Source of the DNA: NAK19 sp034434515
GTDB taxonomy: Bacteria > Chloroflexota > Anaerolineae > Anaerolineales > UBA4823
Direction of reading: 5' to 3'
DNA length: 64,000 nt
Assembly: GCA_034434515.1 (NCBI GenBank)
Contig: DAOTZA010000043.1
Span: 1 to 64,000, forward strand
The notes beneath the pieces are model-generated. The model worked only from the letters and a program-made list of their open reading frames with translations, ran no database searches and was not told the DNA's origin. A program made the position numbers and the translations under genes. Positions 43,571-52,943 of the stretch are shown here, piece by piece (the stretch's first letter is position 1; each line of letters opens with the position of its first letter).

Positions 43571-45913
43571 ATGGCGGCTCTCTCTCCTCAAATCCCCTTT
43601 TTTAGCGGAATTCCCCTGCCTTCAACCTATCCCCTCGCTCGCTTCCTGCCCCCCTTCTATCGTTATACAGCGTCTTCATACTTGAAAGAATTCTTATTGC
43701 CAAACCTCGCTGATAAAGGATATGTCCTTGACCCATTTGGTATCTCTCCCTTTCTGCCAATCGAACTAGCTAACGCTGGAGTTGCGGTAATCGTCTGTTG
43801 CAACAATCCAATTCTGCGAAACATCATACTTTTACTTTCACTCACTCCGGACTCGTATGAATTTCAAGCGATTTTAGCTGAGATTTCAACCCTGAGAAAA
43901 ATCGACACCCGCCTTGAGACTTTCTTCCGCTCTTTATACTCTTCAATTTGTAACACCTGTCTATCCGAAATCGAAGTTAATGCCTACCTTTGGGAAAGAG
44001 ACAGCTCAAGCGGTTTGCACCGCCTGACCTCAAAGCAAGTTCAATGCCCAAGCTGCGGTAGCGAGGGTTTCTTTTCCGTCACTGTTCAAGACTTTCAAAA
44101 TCTCCAAAGATTACCTCCTCGTTCTCTCATCGAAACACAGGCAGCCAGCAAAGTCGTTGACAAAAATGATCCGGCATATGCTACGGTTATCGAATCTCTA
44201 AACGTTTATCCAACACGTGCTCTCTACGCCCTGATTACTTTGCTCAACAAATTGGATGAATTGGGCTTTACTCACCGCCAACTACAAATCTTGTACGGAA
44301 CATTGATTGGCGTTTTTGATCTCAGCAATGGGTTATGGGCAATTTCGTCAAAACGTCATCGTCCCAAACAACTTTCCTTACCCACCCAATTCGTAGAAAT
44401 GAATTTCTGGAAATCCTTGGAAAAGTCAGCCGAACTGTGGGCAATATCGATTCAGGAGGCTGACATTCACCCTGTCATCCTAACCGAGTTACCAGTACTT
44501 CCCCGCCAAGGCCAAATTGCGGTATTCCCTGGCCGTTTAAAAGAGTTGCTTCACAGCTTACCGGCCAAAGAGATCGTGGCTATTGTAACCGCCCTCCCCC
44601 GACCAAATCAAGCTTTCTGGACTCTCTCTGCAATTTGGAGTGGATGGTTGGAAGGCAAAGAAAAAGTAAAACCTTTGAAATCTGCTTTGCTTCGTAAGCG
44701 ATATGATTGGGGATGGCATTGCCGAGCTTTAGCAGCTACCTTTCAAGAACTTTCCGAACACCTTCCCCAAAACATCTCTTGTTTTGCCCTGATCGAGGAA
44801 TACGAAGCGAACTTACTGTCGGCAGCGCTATTCGCTGGGGATCATGCTGGCCTGCGATTAGAAAATCTGGCTTTAAGGAGCGAGCAAGGACGCGCTCAGA
44901 TTTACTGGCGCATCTCTCCCCCGCCTTCTCAAAATCCGCTCTTATCTACCGAAGACCAGGTTCAACTTCTCTCCAAAGTCAAAGCTCATATAGCTGAAAC
45001 CATTCAAAACCACATCCAAAACCTGCTTGAACCCGCCCACTTCTCCCAAATCCACGCTGCAGCTTTGGCAAGTGTTGTCCATTCTATCCATCCCACCAAC
45101 CACAAAATCTTTCCTGCCAATTCGATCCTTGAAATTGCGCCTCTCAAAAGCATTGTGGATTATCCAAACTTTTTCCTAACCCTTTTCCAAGAAACCCTTG
45201 GAGCATTCCCCTCGCTGGTTTCCCTTGATGAAAACGAAAAAAGTCTGGAAAATCGTTCCTGGTGGATCGCTCAACCCCGTTTTGATCACCCGCCCATCTC
45301 AGACCAGATCGAAGAAAGTGTTTACCAGTATTTACTCAAACATCAATCAGGCACTTTTTTCCAGATCGATCAAGCTATTTGCATTTCATCCAGATCGCTC
45401 AGTGCACCATCCTTGATGCTCATCCGAGAGTGCCTTGATTCATACGGAAATTATGATGAAGCTACGCGATCTTGGAGCTTACGGAAGGAAGAAGAACCAA
45501 CGAAACGCGCCGATGAGTTATCTGAAATCCAGAAGCACATTCTGGTATTCGGAAAAATGCTCGGTTTTACCATCCAGGACGAATCACCCCTGACTTGGCT
45601 CGACCAGACCGGTCGTCCTGTAGCATTCTGGTCGCTTCAGCATTCCGCTGCCATACACGCCTTGCTCAAGGTTTCTCAAACATCAGCGCTGCAAATCTAT
45701 CTCGTACTTCCCGGCAGTCGAGTGAACTTGCTCCTTCACAAGATACAACGCTATCCCTTCCTGATGGACAGAATTGCCAAGCAAATCCATATTATCCGTT
45801 TTCGACAAATTCGTTGGCTGGCTTCTCAGCCTAGAATTAATCTGCCCCTTTTTGAAGAGTGGTTAACCACCGACCCAATCAAGTACCACAGTTCACAATT
45901 ATCCCTCTGGTAG
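43571..45913 (+). CDS. Degenerate DNA-methylase-like protein
   Basis: A 780-residue protein of unrecognised family. Residues 51-90 read like motif I of DNA methyltransferases of the DUF1156/adenine-methylase type (VLDPFGISPFLPIELANAG), followed by NNPILRN as in D-I-N-P-I. A zinc-ribbon pair follows (C127-x2-C130, C159-x2-C162), also found inserted in such methylases. The glycine-rich F-A-G-S-G core is altered to F-G-I-S-P, and where a catalytic DPPY/NPPY is expected I find only ALPRPNQAFWTL (about residue 340). It is therefore probably not an active methylase. The C-terminal 200 residues (LTWLDQTGRPVAFWSL) may be a separate fold. No restriction gene is adjacent; it follows pyk by 26 bases. 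Confidence 0.55.
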   Translation: MAALSPQIPFFSGIPLPSTYPLARFLPPFYRYTASSYLKEFLLPNLADKGYVLDPFGISPFLPIELANAGVAVIVCCNNPILRNIILLLSLTPDSYEFQAILAEISTLRKIDTRLETFFRSLYSSICNTCLSEIEVNAYLWERDSSSGLHRLTSKQVQCPSCGSEGFFSVTVQDFQNLQRLPPRSLIETQAASKVVDKNDPAYATVIESLNVYPTRALYALITLLNKLDELGFTHRQLQILYGTLIGVFDLSNGLWAISSKRHRPKQLSLPTQFVEMNFWKSLEKSAELWAISIQEADIHPVILTELPVLPRQGQIAVFPGRLKELLHSLPAKEIVAIVTALPRPNQAFWTLSAIWSGWLEGKEKVKPLKSALLRKRYDWGWHCRALAATFQELSEHLPQNISCFALIEEYEANLLSAALFAGDHAGLRLENLALRSEQGRAQIYWRISPPPSQNPLLSTEDQVQLLSKVKAHIAETIQNHIQNLLEPAHFSQIHAAALASVVHSIHPTNHKIFPANSILEIAPLKSIVDYPNFFLTLFQETLGAFPSLVSLDENEKSLENRSWWIAQPRFDHPPISDQIEESVYQYLLKHQSGTFFQIDQAICISSRSLSAPSLMLIRECLDSYGNYDEATRSWSLRKEEEPTKRADELSEIQKHILVFGKMLGFTIQDESPLTWLDQTGRPVAFWSLQHSAAIHALLKVSQTSALQIYLVLPGSRVNLLLHKIQRYPFLMDRIAKQIHIIRFRQIRWLASQPRINLPLFEEWLTTDPIKYHSSQLSLW

Positions 45914-45924
45914 GTTAATAACCC

Positions 45925-46103
45925 CAAAACAACAACCCCACCGTGCCGTGTGCTGCGAAGTTTTGAACCTGCCTTCGCAGGTGGGTTCCTCCCCAAATGA
46001 TCCGCCTTGGCTTCCGCCTATCGCGTCACATTTGTGAGCTTGGAACCCTTTTTGTGGGTGTTGGCCCAAAACCCGAGCACAGCATCACGAACACAGTAGG
46101 GTT
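45925..46103 (-). ncRNA. ssrS: 6S RNA candidate
   Basis: On the minus strand, the RNA from 46103 forms a 12-bp closing stem with bases ending at 45934 (AACCCTACTGTG with CACGGTGGGGTT). Both wobble pairs are G-U in this orientation but would be A-C on the other strand. Next come a 5' internal loop beginning TTCG and a 3' internal loop CGG, the same arrangement as in E. coli 6S (GAGATG-TTCG and CGG-CATCTC), then TGTGCT with AGCACA. A central hairpin (ACCTGC/GCAGGT) and an apical stem (GGGTTCC/GGAACCC, CAAATG/CATTTG) follow. Length about 170-180, a T-rich tail at the 3' end, and an extended -10 at 46110-46118 support the strand. It mimics an open promoter for RNA polymerase. It lies directly downstream of aspS. 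Confidence 0.75.
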
Positions 46104-46109
46104 AACATT

Positions 46110-46118
46110 CTTATACCA
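46110..46118 (-). promoter_or_regulatory. Extended -10 promoter of the 6S RNA
   Basis: TG-G-TATAAG on the minus strand ends 6 bases before the predicted RNA 5' end at 46103. No clear -35 is seen. Confidence 0.55.
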
Positions 46119-46149
46119 TAAAATCTAAATCATGAGTAGAGTTTTTAGA

Positions 46150-47937
46150 TTAAGACTTTTGCAAGTTTGGAGGATAAACGACTCGAATATGCAGCTCCTC
46201 CAATTGTTTCTCCTCAACGGGCGATGGCGCATCTGCCATAACATCTCTTGCTGCTTGATTTTTTGGAAAGGCAATCACTTCTCGAATATTGGGTTCGCCG
46301 GCCAAAATCATACAGATGCGATCGATACCCGGTGCAATTCCACCATGCGGTGGCGTGCCATATTCAAAGGCTTCTAACATATGACCAAATCGTGCCCGGG
46401 CAACTTCTAAATCCAGTCCAATTAACTTGAATACTTTTTCCTGTAGAGCTCGATCATGGATTCGGATAGAACCGCCACCGACTTCATAATTGTTCAACAC
46501 CAGGTCGTATTGTTGACCCCGCGCCTTACTAGGATCAATATCTAAAAGAGGGATATCTTCGGGCATTGGGGCTGTAAAAAGATGGTGACTCGGATCCCAT
46601 CTCTTTTCCTCTTCGTTCCAAACAACGTAAGGAAAATCGATCACCCAACAAAAAGCCAAAACATTATCATCAATGAGATTCAATTTTTCGGCCAAATAGA
46701 CTCTCAACCGCCCAAGCGCCTCAAAGACAATTTCATCTTTATCGGCAACAAAGACCAGCAAGTCCCCTTCTTCGACTTGCATGCGCTCGAATAACTTTTT
46801 TTGTAATTCATGCGAGAGAAATTTGGCAAAAGTCGAACGAATTTCACCCTCCCGCGGCAAAGCGATATAAGCTAATCCCTTTGCCCCAAATTGTTTTACA
46901 TACTCCGTCAGCTCATCAATTTGCTTTCGACTGTAATCTCCACAGCCCTTTATATTAATCCCCCGCACACTTCCCCCGCCGCGGATGGCTTGTTCAAATA
47001 CTGCAAAGCCACATTCGGTTACAAGATCACTGACATTAATCAACTCCAATCCATACCGCAAGTCTGGATTGTCCTTTCCAAAGCGTTCCATAGCCTCCCG
47101 ATAAGACAATCTAGGGAAAGGAGAAGCCAGTAGTCTCTTTTCCGGGACAACCGTTGCCACGAGTTTGGTGAATAAATCCTCCGTTAATTGCATAATATCT
47201 TCGCGCTCAACAAAAGACATCTCCAAATCTAATTGGGTAAATTCGGGTTGCCGATCGCCACGTTGATCCTCATCGCGAAAACAGCGTGCAATTTGAAAAT
47301 AACGTTCTACCCCTGCGACCATCAGCAACTGTTTGAGCTGCTGGGGAGATTGTGGCAAAGCATAAAACTCTCCAGGATGCACCCTGGAAGGTACCAGATA
47401 GTCTCGCGCTCCTTCTGGGGTAGTCTTAAACAAGATCGGGGTTTCAATCTCCCAAAAGCCACGCTCATCCAGATAATCGCGAATAAACTTAACCACTCGG
47501 TGGCGTAATTCTAAATTTCGACGCATCTTTTCTCGTCGTAAATCCAGATAGCGATATTTCAGACGCGTATTTTCATCAGCCTCTTCATTTTTATTGATCA
47601 AAAACGGTGGTGTTTTGGCCGGGTTTAAGATTTGCACGGTCTGAGCATCTACCTCAATCTCACCGGTCGGTAAGAAGGGGTTTTCAGAGCCAGCCGGTCG
47701 GCGTCGCACAAGCCCCTCGACCTGAATAACCCATTCCATTCTCAACACATCGGCAGCGCGATGTGCTTCTGGAGCCGCATTAGAGTCAAATACAACCTGC
47801 GTAATCCCAAATCGATCGCGCAAATCGATGAAAGTTACTCCCCCATGATCACGACGACGATGTACCCATCCCGCCAGCTTGACCGTTTTCCCCACATCAC
47901 TTGTTCTTAATTCACCACATGTATGAGTTTTATACAT
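46150..47937 (-). CDS. aspS: Aspartyl-tRNA synthetase
   Basis: A 595-residue bacterial-type class IIb synthetase. It has an N-terminal OB anticodon-binding domain (WVHRRRDHGGVTFIDLRD), class II motif 2 (FRDEDQRGDRQPEFTQLD), the bacterial GAD insertion (SVRGINIKG onward) and motif 3 (GIAPGIDRICMIL). It charges tRNA-Asp; whether it also charges tRNA-Asn cannot be read here. GGGAG precedes the ATG, which lies 12 bases after the XRE-cupin regulator gene. That regulator probably shares its promoter. Confidence 0.96.
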   Translation of the reverse strand: MYKTHTCGELRTSDVGKTVKLAGWVHRRRDHGGVTFIDLRDRFGITQVVFDSNAAPEAHRAADVLRMEWVIQVEGLVRRRPAGSENPFLPTGEIEVDAQTVQILNPAKTPPFLINKNEEADENTRLKYRYLDLRREKMRRNLELRHRVVKFIRDYLDERGFWEIETPILFKTTPEGARDYLVPSRVHPGEFYALPQSPQQLKQLLMVAGVERYFQIARCFRDEDQRGDRQPEFTQLDLEMSFVEREDIMQLTEDLFTKLVATVVPEKRLLASPFPRLSYREAMERFGKDNPDLRYGLELINVSDLVTECGFAVFEQAIRGGGSVRGINIKGCGDYSRKQIDELTEYVKQFGAKGLAYIALPREGEIRSTFAKFLSHELQKKLFERMQVEEGDLLVFVADKDEIVFEALGRLRVYLAEKLNLIDDNVLAFCWVIDFPYVVWNEEEKRWDPSHHLFTAPMPEDIPLLDIDPSKARGQQYDLVLNNYEVGGGSIRIHDRALQEKVFKLIGLDLEVARARFGHMLEAFEYGTPPHGGIAPGIDRICMILAGEPNIREVIAFPKNQAARDVMADAPSPVEEKQLEELHIRVVYPPNLQKS

Positions 47938-47949
47938 AAATCACTCCCA

Positions 47950-48558
47950 TTAATGATTAGGTTCTTCTTCTGAATGTTCTTCTAAAAAGGTGACTTCGCC
48001 TCGATGACTTCTTTGGGTTAACTCGAAAAGGACAATTAGAGCCCGACAGCATTCTTTTCCAGCATTTCGCCAACGATGTTGTTGGTTGCCGAGAAACATC
48101 AAGGTATCTCCAGGCTCCAAAAGGTAACGAGCCCCTTCAATTTCATATTCAATCTGCCCTTCCAAGCAATACACAAACTCATTTCCCGAATGGCAAATCT
48201 TGAAACGCCCGCTCCCCCCTCCCGCCTCCAAAGTTAGCAAAAATGGCTGAATGCCTCCCGAAAATTGAGTACATCCCAACCCTTCCCAAATTCCTCTCAA
48301 AAACGGCATTTGCACATTTTGCTCTTTTTTACAAAAGACAACCTTTTCTTGAGAAACATTTTCCTGAAAAAACTGCCCCATTGGCACATTAAAGACCTCG
48401 GCTATTTTATACAGCGTGCCAATAGAAGGCGAGGTTAAATTTCGTTCAATGCGTCTTAAGGCATTCATCGAGATGCCGCTGCTTTTTGAAACCGCATAAA
48501 GAGACAATTTCCTATCCAGGCGCAATTCTTTAATTCGCTTACCCAAATTTAAAGCCAT
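47950..48558 (-). CDS. XRE-family regulator with cupin domain
   Basis: A 202-residue regulator. Residues 1-65 form a Cro/CI-type helix-turn-helix (LGKRIKELRLDRKLS, NALRRIERNLTSPSIGTL). Residues about 110-190 form a cupin sensor domain (HSGNEFVYCLEGQIEYEIEG, LEPGDTLMFLGNQQHRW). The frame is open to 48648, but the minus-strand TATAAT at 48625-48630 would put that start upstream of the transcript. The ATG at 48558 yields a complete helix-turn-helix. It is divergent from the acyl-CoA synthetase gene and probably controls it and itself; the cupin ligand is unknown. Confidence 0.82.
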   Translation of the reverse strand: MALNLGKRIKELRLDRKLSLYAVSKSSGISMNALRRIERNLTSPSIGTLYKIAEVFNVPMGQFFQENVSQEKVVFCKKEQNVQMPFLRGIWEGLGCTQFSGGIQPFLLTLEAGGGSGRFKICHSGNEFVYCLEGQIEYEIEGARYLLEPGDTLMFLGNQQHRWRNAGKECCRALIVLFELTQRSHRGEVTFLEEHSEEEPNH

Positions 48559-48624
48559 TTCAGTTAATTCCTGGCATATGTTATATCGAAACCCAGCCCA
48601 GTTCGATGGCAAAACTAAACGGTT

Positions 48625-48630
48625 ATTATA
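48625..48630 (-). promoter_or_regulatory. -10 element for the XRE-cupin/aspS unit
   Basis: A perfect TATAAT on the minus strand, 67 bases before the chosen regulator start. No convincing -35 was found. Confidence 0.5.
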
Positions 48631-48685
48631 ACTCGAAATGGGAGGCATTATGACGTTTGTAATTGGGATTACAGAAGGATTATCC

Positions 48686-48713
48686 TTGTGAAATCTGTAA
48701 CATTTACTATACT
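48686..48713 (+). promoter_or_regulatory. Promoter of the acyl-CoA synthetase gene
   Basis: TTGTGA (48686-48691), a 16-base spacer and TATACT (48708-48713) lie about 55 bases before the chosen ATG. This placement rules out the in-frame ATG at 48663 as the start. Confidence 0.6.
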
Positions 48714-48767
48714 AATTGTATCAATAAATCCAAAGAGATGATCTTAAATAACAAAGGGACTTGGACG

Positions 48768-51533
48768 ATGGACCGTACTGTTTTACCTACATTTGACCCC
48801 GTTCATGATGTTTTGCACTATGAGAAGAAACCGCTTGACGTTTTGTTTGCTCCGAAAAATGTCGCCTTAATCGGCGCTACCGAATCGCCAAATACCGTCG
48901 GACGAACAGTGTTATGGAATCTAATTAGTAGCCCGTTTGGTGGGGCGGTTTTTCCCGTCAACCCCAAACGCTCCAGCGTGTTGGGGATCAAGGCTTACCC
49001 ATCAATTGCCGAGGTCCCCGAACCGGTCGATGTGGTTGTGGTAACCACACCTGCACCAACCATCCCGGAGATTATTCGGCAGTCAGTTGAAGTTGGAGTG
49101 AAAGGTGCGATTATTATCTCAGCTGGCTTTAAGGAAATTGGTCCCGAAGGGGCAGAGTTAGAACGTCAAATCCTGGAACATGCCCGCCGAGGCAACATGC
49201 GCATTATTGGGCCAAACTGTCTGGGTGTTATGTGCCCAATCACCGGATTCAACGCTACCTTTGCTTCAACGATTGCGCATAAAGGATCGGTAGGGTTTAT
49301 CAGTCAAAGTGGAGCCTTGTGCACCGCCGTTCTCGATTGGAGCCTAAAAGTAAACGTCGGCTTTAGCGCTTTCGTTTCGGTGGGCTCTATGCTCGACGTT
49401 GGGTGGGGAGACTTAATATACTATCTTGGAGACGATCCCAATACAGATAGCATTGTTATCTACATGGAGACAATTGGAGATGCCCGAGCATTTCTATCAG
49501 CCGCGCGTGAAGTGGCATACATTAAGCCAATCATCGTCATAAAGCCCGGTCGTACAGCAGGAGCTGCTAAAGCCGCCGCGTCCCACACTGGATCGTTAAC
49601 CGGCAGCGATGAAGTGCTCGAAGCTGCTTTCCGCCGCAGTGGCGTCTTACGGGTAAACTCAATTGCCGAGCTGTTCTACATGGCTGATGTGTTAGCGAAG
49701 CAACCTCGTCCGAAAGGTCCGCGCTTGACAATTTTGACCAATGCTGGTGGACCTGGTGTGATTGCAACGGATGCATTACTTATGAATGGCGGCCAACTAA
49801 CTGAACTTAGCCTGGAAACAATGGAAGCTCTCGATCAAATCCTCCCTCCCGTCTGGAGTAAAAATAACCCGATCGATATCATCGGAGATGCTAGTCCAGA
49901 ACGCTACGCCAAAGCCCTTGAGGTAGCCGCCAAAGATCCCAATAGCGATGGCTTACTGGTCATACTTACTCCCCAGGCAATGACAGATCCCACTAAGACG
50001 GCTGAACAATTAGTGCCTTACGCACAAAGCCTTGGAAAACCCATTTTAGCCAGTTGGATGGGAGGCGAGGAAGTCGAGGAAGGAGCTCGTATCCTGACTC
50101 GAGCAAAAATCCCTAATTTCCCGTATCCCGATACGGCCGCCAGAATGTTCAACTATATGGCCCAGTTTGCCGAAAACCTTGCCAGTTTATATGAAACCCC
50201 TCCGTCTAATAACACCGATGTAACTGCTGCGCTAAACAAAGAAGCTGCCGCCAGGATCATTGACAAGGTACGTCAGGAAGGACGCACTCTCCTAACGGAA
50301 TACGAGTCCAAGCAAATCTTGAGCTGCTACCAGATTCCGGTCGTCCAAACCCTGATTGCCGATAACGAAGAACAGGCTGTTCATTTCGCCAATCAAATTG
50401 GTTATCCGGTGGTTCTAAAACTGCACTCCGAGACCATTACCCACAAAACCGATGTTGGTGGCGTGCAATTGAACCTTCAATCAGATGAAGAGGTACGCCG
50501 GGCTTTCCAGGCAATCAAAACCTCCTTGCATACCAAAGTAGGCGAGAAATCTCAGGATGGTAAACCTCACTTCCTGGGTGTTACCGTTCAGCCCATGATT
50601 TCTCCCGAAGGATATGAAATTATCCTTGGAAGTAGTGTGGATCCACAATTTGGGCCAGTGTTGCTATTCGGTTTAGGTGGACAATTAGTTGAGGTATTCA
50701 AAGATCGTGCCCTGGGTTTGCCGCCATTAAACGCCACTTTAGCCAGACGCATGATGGAACAAACGAAGATCTATAAAGCCCTCAAAGGGGTAAGGGGACG
50801 GAAATCCGTTGATCTCACCGCTCTGGAGCAACTGCTGGTGCGTTTTAGCCGCTTGGTCACCGATAATCTATGGATCAAGGAGATGGACATCAACCCCTTA
50901 TTAGTGTCCCCCGATCGGATTATCGCCCTCGATGCACGTGTGGTGATACACGAACCGTATCTTAGAGAGGATCAATTACCAAAATTGGCCATCCGTCCCT
51001 ATCCAACCCAATATGTAACAAGCTGGACAGACAAATTCAATTGTACCTATACAATCCGTCCAACCCTGCCCGAAGATGAACATCTCCTGGTCAAGTTCCA
51101 CGAAAATCTCTCCGATCGCACAGTCTATTTGCGATACTTGCACCCTATGCTATTGAGTCAACGGGCAGCTCACGAGCGCCTAGCTCGTATTTGCCATGGA
51201 GATTATGACCGAGAAATTACCCTGGTAGTCGAACAGGAAGAATGTGAGAGTGGAGAAAGGCGCATTGTCGGAGCCGGACGTCTGAGTAAAATTCACTCCC
51301 TTGACGAAGCTCGCTTTAGTATCCTCATTAGCGACCTGTACCAGGGAAAAGGAATCGGAACAGAGCTAATGAAACAGATTCTCCATGTGGCGCGGGAAGA
51401 AAAGTTACGCCGCATCGAGGGAATCATTACACCCGATAATGAGGCAATGAAACATCTCGTCCAAAAAATGGGCTTCACCCTTCGGCCAATTAACGAAAAC
51501 AAACATTTATGCGCCGAGATCTACATTCAATAG
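48768..51533 (+). CDS. ADP-forming acyl-CoA synthetase fused to GNAT acetyltransferase
   Basis: A 921-residue protein starting at the ATG at 48768 (AAAGGGA upstream; promoter at 48686-48713). Order: a CoA-binding domain (about 15-150, NVALIGATESPNTVG), a succinyl-CoA-synthetase-like ligase domain with the phospho-histidine in ASHTGSLTGSD, an ATP-grasp domain (about 490-720, VVLKLHSETITHKTDVGG) and a C-terminal GNAT domain (about 755-921, LYQGKGIGTELM). ADP-forming synthetases make ATP from acyl-CoA in fermenters. The same four-part layout occurs in the protein acetyltransferase Pat/YfiQ, whose ligase half lacks activity. Here the histidine loop is intact, so both activities may be present. 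Divergent XRE-cupin gene upstream; a strong terminator follows. Confidence 0.88.
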   Translation: MDRTVLPTFDPVHDVLHYEKKPLDVLFAPKNVALIGATESPNTVGRTVLWNLISSPFGGAVFPVNPKRSSVLGIKAYPSIAEVPEPVDVVVVTTPAPTIPEIIRQSVEVGVKGAIIISAGFKEIGPEGAELERQILEHARRGNMRIIGPNCLGVMCPITGFNATFASTIAHKGSVGFISQSGALCTAVLDWSLKVNVGFSAFVSVGSMLDVGWGDLIYYLGDDPNTDSIVIYMETIGDARAFLSAAREVAYIKPIIVIKPGRTAGAAKAAASHTGSLTGSDEVLEAAFRRSGVLRVNSIAELFYMADVLAKQPRPKGPRLTILTNAGGPGVIATDALLMNGGQLTELSLETMEALDQILPPVWSKNNPIDIIGDASPERYAKALEVAAKDPNSDGLLVILTPQAMTDPTKTAEQLVPYAQSLGKPILASWMGGEEVEEGARILTRAKIPNFPYPDTAARMFNYMAQFAENLASLYETPPSNNTDVTAALNKEAAARIIDKVRQEGRTLLTEYESKQILSCYQIPVVQTLIADNEEQAVHFANQIGYPVVLKLHSETITHKTDVGGVQLNLQSDEEVRRAFQAIKTSLHTKVGEKSQDGKPHFLGVTVQPMISPEGYEIILGSSVDPQFGPVLLFGLGGQLVEVFKDRALGLPPLNATLARRMMEQTKIYKALKGVRGRKSVDLTALEQLLVRFSRLVTDNLWIKEMDINPLLVSPDRIIALDARVVIHEPYLREDQLPKLAIRPYPTQYVTSWTDKFNCTYTIRPTLPEDEHLLVKFHENLSDRTVYLRYLHPMLLSQRAAHERLARICHGDYDREITLVVEQEECESGERRIVGAGRLSKIHSLDEARFSILISDLYQGKGIGTELMKQILHVAREEKLRRIEGIITPDNEAMKHLVQKMGFTLRPINENKHLCAEIYIQ

Positions 51534-51561
51534 CCTCTCTAGTAACCTGACCTGAAAAGAG

Positions 51562-51599
51562 ATGGGTTCTCTGCTAGACAGAGAACCCATTTTGATTTT
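51562..51599 (+). terminator. Intrinsic terminator after the acyl-CoA synthetase gene
   Basis: A 12-bp perfect stem (51562-51573 with 51579-51590) with a 5-base loop, followed by TTTGATTTT. Confidence 0.88.
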
Positions 51600-51685
51600 G
51601 CAGGAATAGCTGACGCTATATTCGAAAATCACCCAGAATATCAACTTTTTCACCCTCTACGCTCTAAACCTCGCCTTCGTTTGAG

Positions 51686-51694
51686 TGATACAAT
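51686..51694 (+). promoter_or_regulatory. Extended -10 promoter of the lipoprotein gene
   Basis: TG-A-TACAAT lies 42 bases upstream of the chosen start at 51737. Confidence 0.5.
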
Positions 51695-51736
51695 ATTGCT
51701 CTCAATTATTTTTTAATGCTTGCGAGGTATGTTGGA

Positions 51737-52882
51737 ATGTTCTGGATCAGGAAATGGTTACTTTTTTCACTTTGGCTCGGGATGCTGGTAAGCTTAAGCG
51801 CGTGTGCAAATTCGAGTCCCACAGCGTTACCCCAACTTTCCAGTTCTGACGCTTCGGTCAAGAACACCACTGGAGTCATCGTCGAAGGGAGAGTCATCCC
51901 AAAAACTTTTGTTAATCTTTCTTTTCAAGTTAGTGGTAAAGTCAGTGAAATTCTGGTCAAAGAAGGGCAGCAGGTAAAAAGAGGAGATATCCTGATAAGG
52001 TTGGGCAATCGAGCTGAAGTGGAAGCTGATGTTGCCCGCGCTGAATTAGAGCTTTTGAATGCTCAGCAAGCTCTCGATGATCTCATCAACAACCACTTAA
52101 TTGAACGTTCAAAAGCCTTAGAAGCTGTTGCCAGAGCCAATGAAAAAGTCCGTGACGCAAAATATCAACTCGATAATTTTACTGTTCCTCAGAATCAACA
52201 AAGGTTGGATGCTGTAGAGGCAGTAAAGATTATGGAGGAACGCCTCGATCAAGCTCGTCTCGCTTTTGAGCCATATAAAAACGATTCGTTGCTCAACGAT
52301 ACTCGTAAAAAGTTAAAAGAAACTCTGGACAATGCCCAGAGTGACTACAACGCAGCGGTTAAACGGCTGAATTATGAAGTAGCGCTTGAAGCAGCAAAGG
52401 CAGAATTGCAACAAGCCTTAGATCATTGGGCGGCGGTAAAAGATGGACCCGATCCTCAGCAATTAGCCCTTGCTAAAGCCAGAGTGAACGCAACCGAGAA
52501 AGCTCTTCTGGCTGCTCAAGCCCGTTTAGAGAATTTGGAGCTTCGGGCTACCATTGATGGAACAGTTGCGAAAATCAATGCAGTGGTCGGAAGTCAGGTA
52601 ACCCCTAATTTGGTCGTCATCACCTTAGCTGATCTCTCATCCTGGTATGTGGAAACTGACAATCTTACCGAAGTTGAGGTTGTGGATATTGAACCTGCAC
52701 AAATGGTCACAATTGTCCCCGATGCAATCCCTGAATTAACCTTGCAAGGAAAAGTAGAAAGTATCAGTCAGGTCTTTGAAGAGAAAAATGGTGATATCAC
52801 CTATACCACAAAAATACTTTTAGTAGCGTACGATTCGCGCCTGCGCTGGGGCATGACGGTTTTAGTCACGTTCCAAAAATAA
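51737..52882 (+). CDS. HlyD/MacA-like membrane fusion lipoprotein
   Basis: A 381-residue periplasmic-adaptor-type protein. The signal peptide starts MFWIRKWLLF and ends in lipobox LSAC. A half lipoyl motif (KVSEILVKEGQQVKRGDIL), a long coiled coil (about residues 90-250), the second lipoyl half (LENLELRATIDGTVAKI) and a beta-barrel region follow. GAGG at 51724-51727 favours the ATG at 51737 over the in-frame ATG at 51716. Such proteins normally bridge an ABC or RND pump to the envelope. No transporter or outer-membrane channel gene adjoins it; an M23 peptidase follows. The partner is unknown. Confidence 0.82.
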   Translation: MFWIRKWLLFSLWLGMLVSLSACANSSPTALPQLSSSDASVKNTTGVIVEGRVIPKTFVNLSFQVSGKVSEILVKEGQQVKRGDILIRLGNRAEVEADVARAELELLNAQQALDDLINNHLIERSKALEAVARANEKVRDAKYQLDNFTVPQNQQRLDAVEAVKIMEERLDQARLAFEPYKNDSLLNDTRKKLKETLDNAQSDYNAAVKRLNYEVALEAAKAELQQALDHWAAVKDGPDPQQLALAKARVNATEKALLAAQARLENLELRATIDGTVAKINAVVGSQVTPNLVVITLADLSSWYVETDNLTEVEVVDIEPAQMVTIVPDAIPELTLQGKVESISQVFEEKNGDITYTTKILLVAYDSRLRWGMTVLVTFQK

Positions 52883-52943
52883 TCATTCTGGGGTAAAATC
52901 GGGGAAATCCTGTTAGCATTGAGAGTCTTAGACGGAGGCGTTC

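Noticed and set aside
43571..45913. Active restriction-modification methylase
   Set aside because: The catalytic DPPY/NPPY motif is missing and no restriction gene is adjacent.
48663..48767. N-terminal extension of the acyl-CoA synthetase
   Set aside because: The promoter at 48686-48713 would lie inside it, and the extra residues have no family match.
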